Source of the DNA: Deltaproteobacteria bacterium
GTDB lineage: Bacteria; Desulfobacterota; DSM-4660; Desulfatiglandales; B25-G16
Direction of reading: 5' to 3'
Assembly (NCBI GenBank): GCA_003646875.1
Contig: QMLT01000137.1
Span: 1-5,574 of the forward strand
Length of the DNA: 5,574 nt
Every line of letters begins with the position of its first letter. The stretch's first letter is position 1. Below the pieces are notes generated by a model, which was not told where the DNA came from, ran no database searches, and worked only from the letters and a program-made list of their open reading frames with translations. Below are positions 5,570-5,574 of the stretch, in pieces. A program made the position numbers and the translations under genes.

Positions 5570-5574
5570 GGGCA

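Noticed and set aside
1..5574. CRISPR array, tRNA or rRNA genes
   Set aside because: No regularly spaced direct repeats of 24-40 bp and no tRNA or rRNA signature were seen on either strand.

Overview
The window reads as a piece of an anaerobic bacterial chromosome, most likely from a Desulfobacterota (sulfate-reducing or syntrophic 'deltaproteobacterial') lineage. That is an inference from gene content: a soluble Mo/W-bis-pterin oxidoreductase, a DUF5752-like protein next to a TreT-like glycosyltransferase, and intergenic spacers carrying degenerate 'CGCAGATT'-type and heptanucleotide repeats. No rRNA or other marker gene confirms it. Base composition is moderate to AT-rich.

Layout. Positions 1-481 hold no intact gene: a probable terminator for a gene to the left (27-53), a stop-riddled coding-like stretch (129-302), an orphan ribosome-binding site (307-314), a 12-bp inverted repeat of the CGCAGAT type (332-390), a small GC hairpin (405-421) and a degenerate 7-bp tandem repeat (441-468). 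On the minus strand, a two-gene operon runs from 2918 down to 482. A 692-aa molybdopterin oxidoreductase with an unusual Cys/Asp iron-sulfur motif is followed at once by a small MerR-type helix-turn-helix protein whose ribosome-binding site overlaps the oxidoreductase stop codon. A divergent spacer of about 495 bp (2919-3413) carries candidate promoters for both directions. On the plus strand follow a DUF5752-like protein made of two tandem copies of one domain (3414-4088), a 212-bp spacer with a second CGCAGAT-type element and alternative hairpins (4160-4257), and a TreT-like GT4 glycosyltransferase (4301-5533). The window ends in a short inverted repeat.

How the genes may work together. The oxidoreductase and the MerR-like protein look transcriptionally and translationally coupled, so the regulator may respond to the substrate of the enzyme or control its operon; the substrate is unknown and no electron-transfer subunit is present. 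The plus-strand pair looks like a carbohydrate unit. The glycosyltransferase resembles enzymes that make trehalose from a nucleotide-sugar and glucose, and the duplicated DUF5752-like protein is a candidate partner. No complete new system is evident. The most distinctive points are the Asp-for-Cys replacement in the oxidoreductase and the DUF5752/TreT-like pairing.
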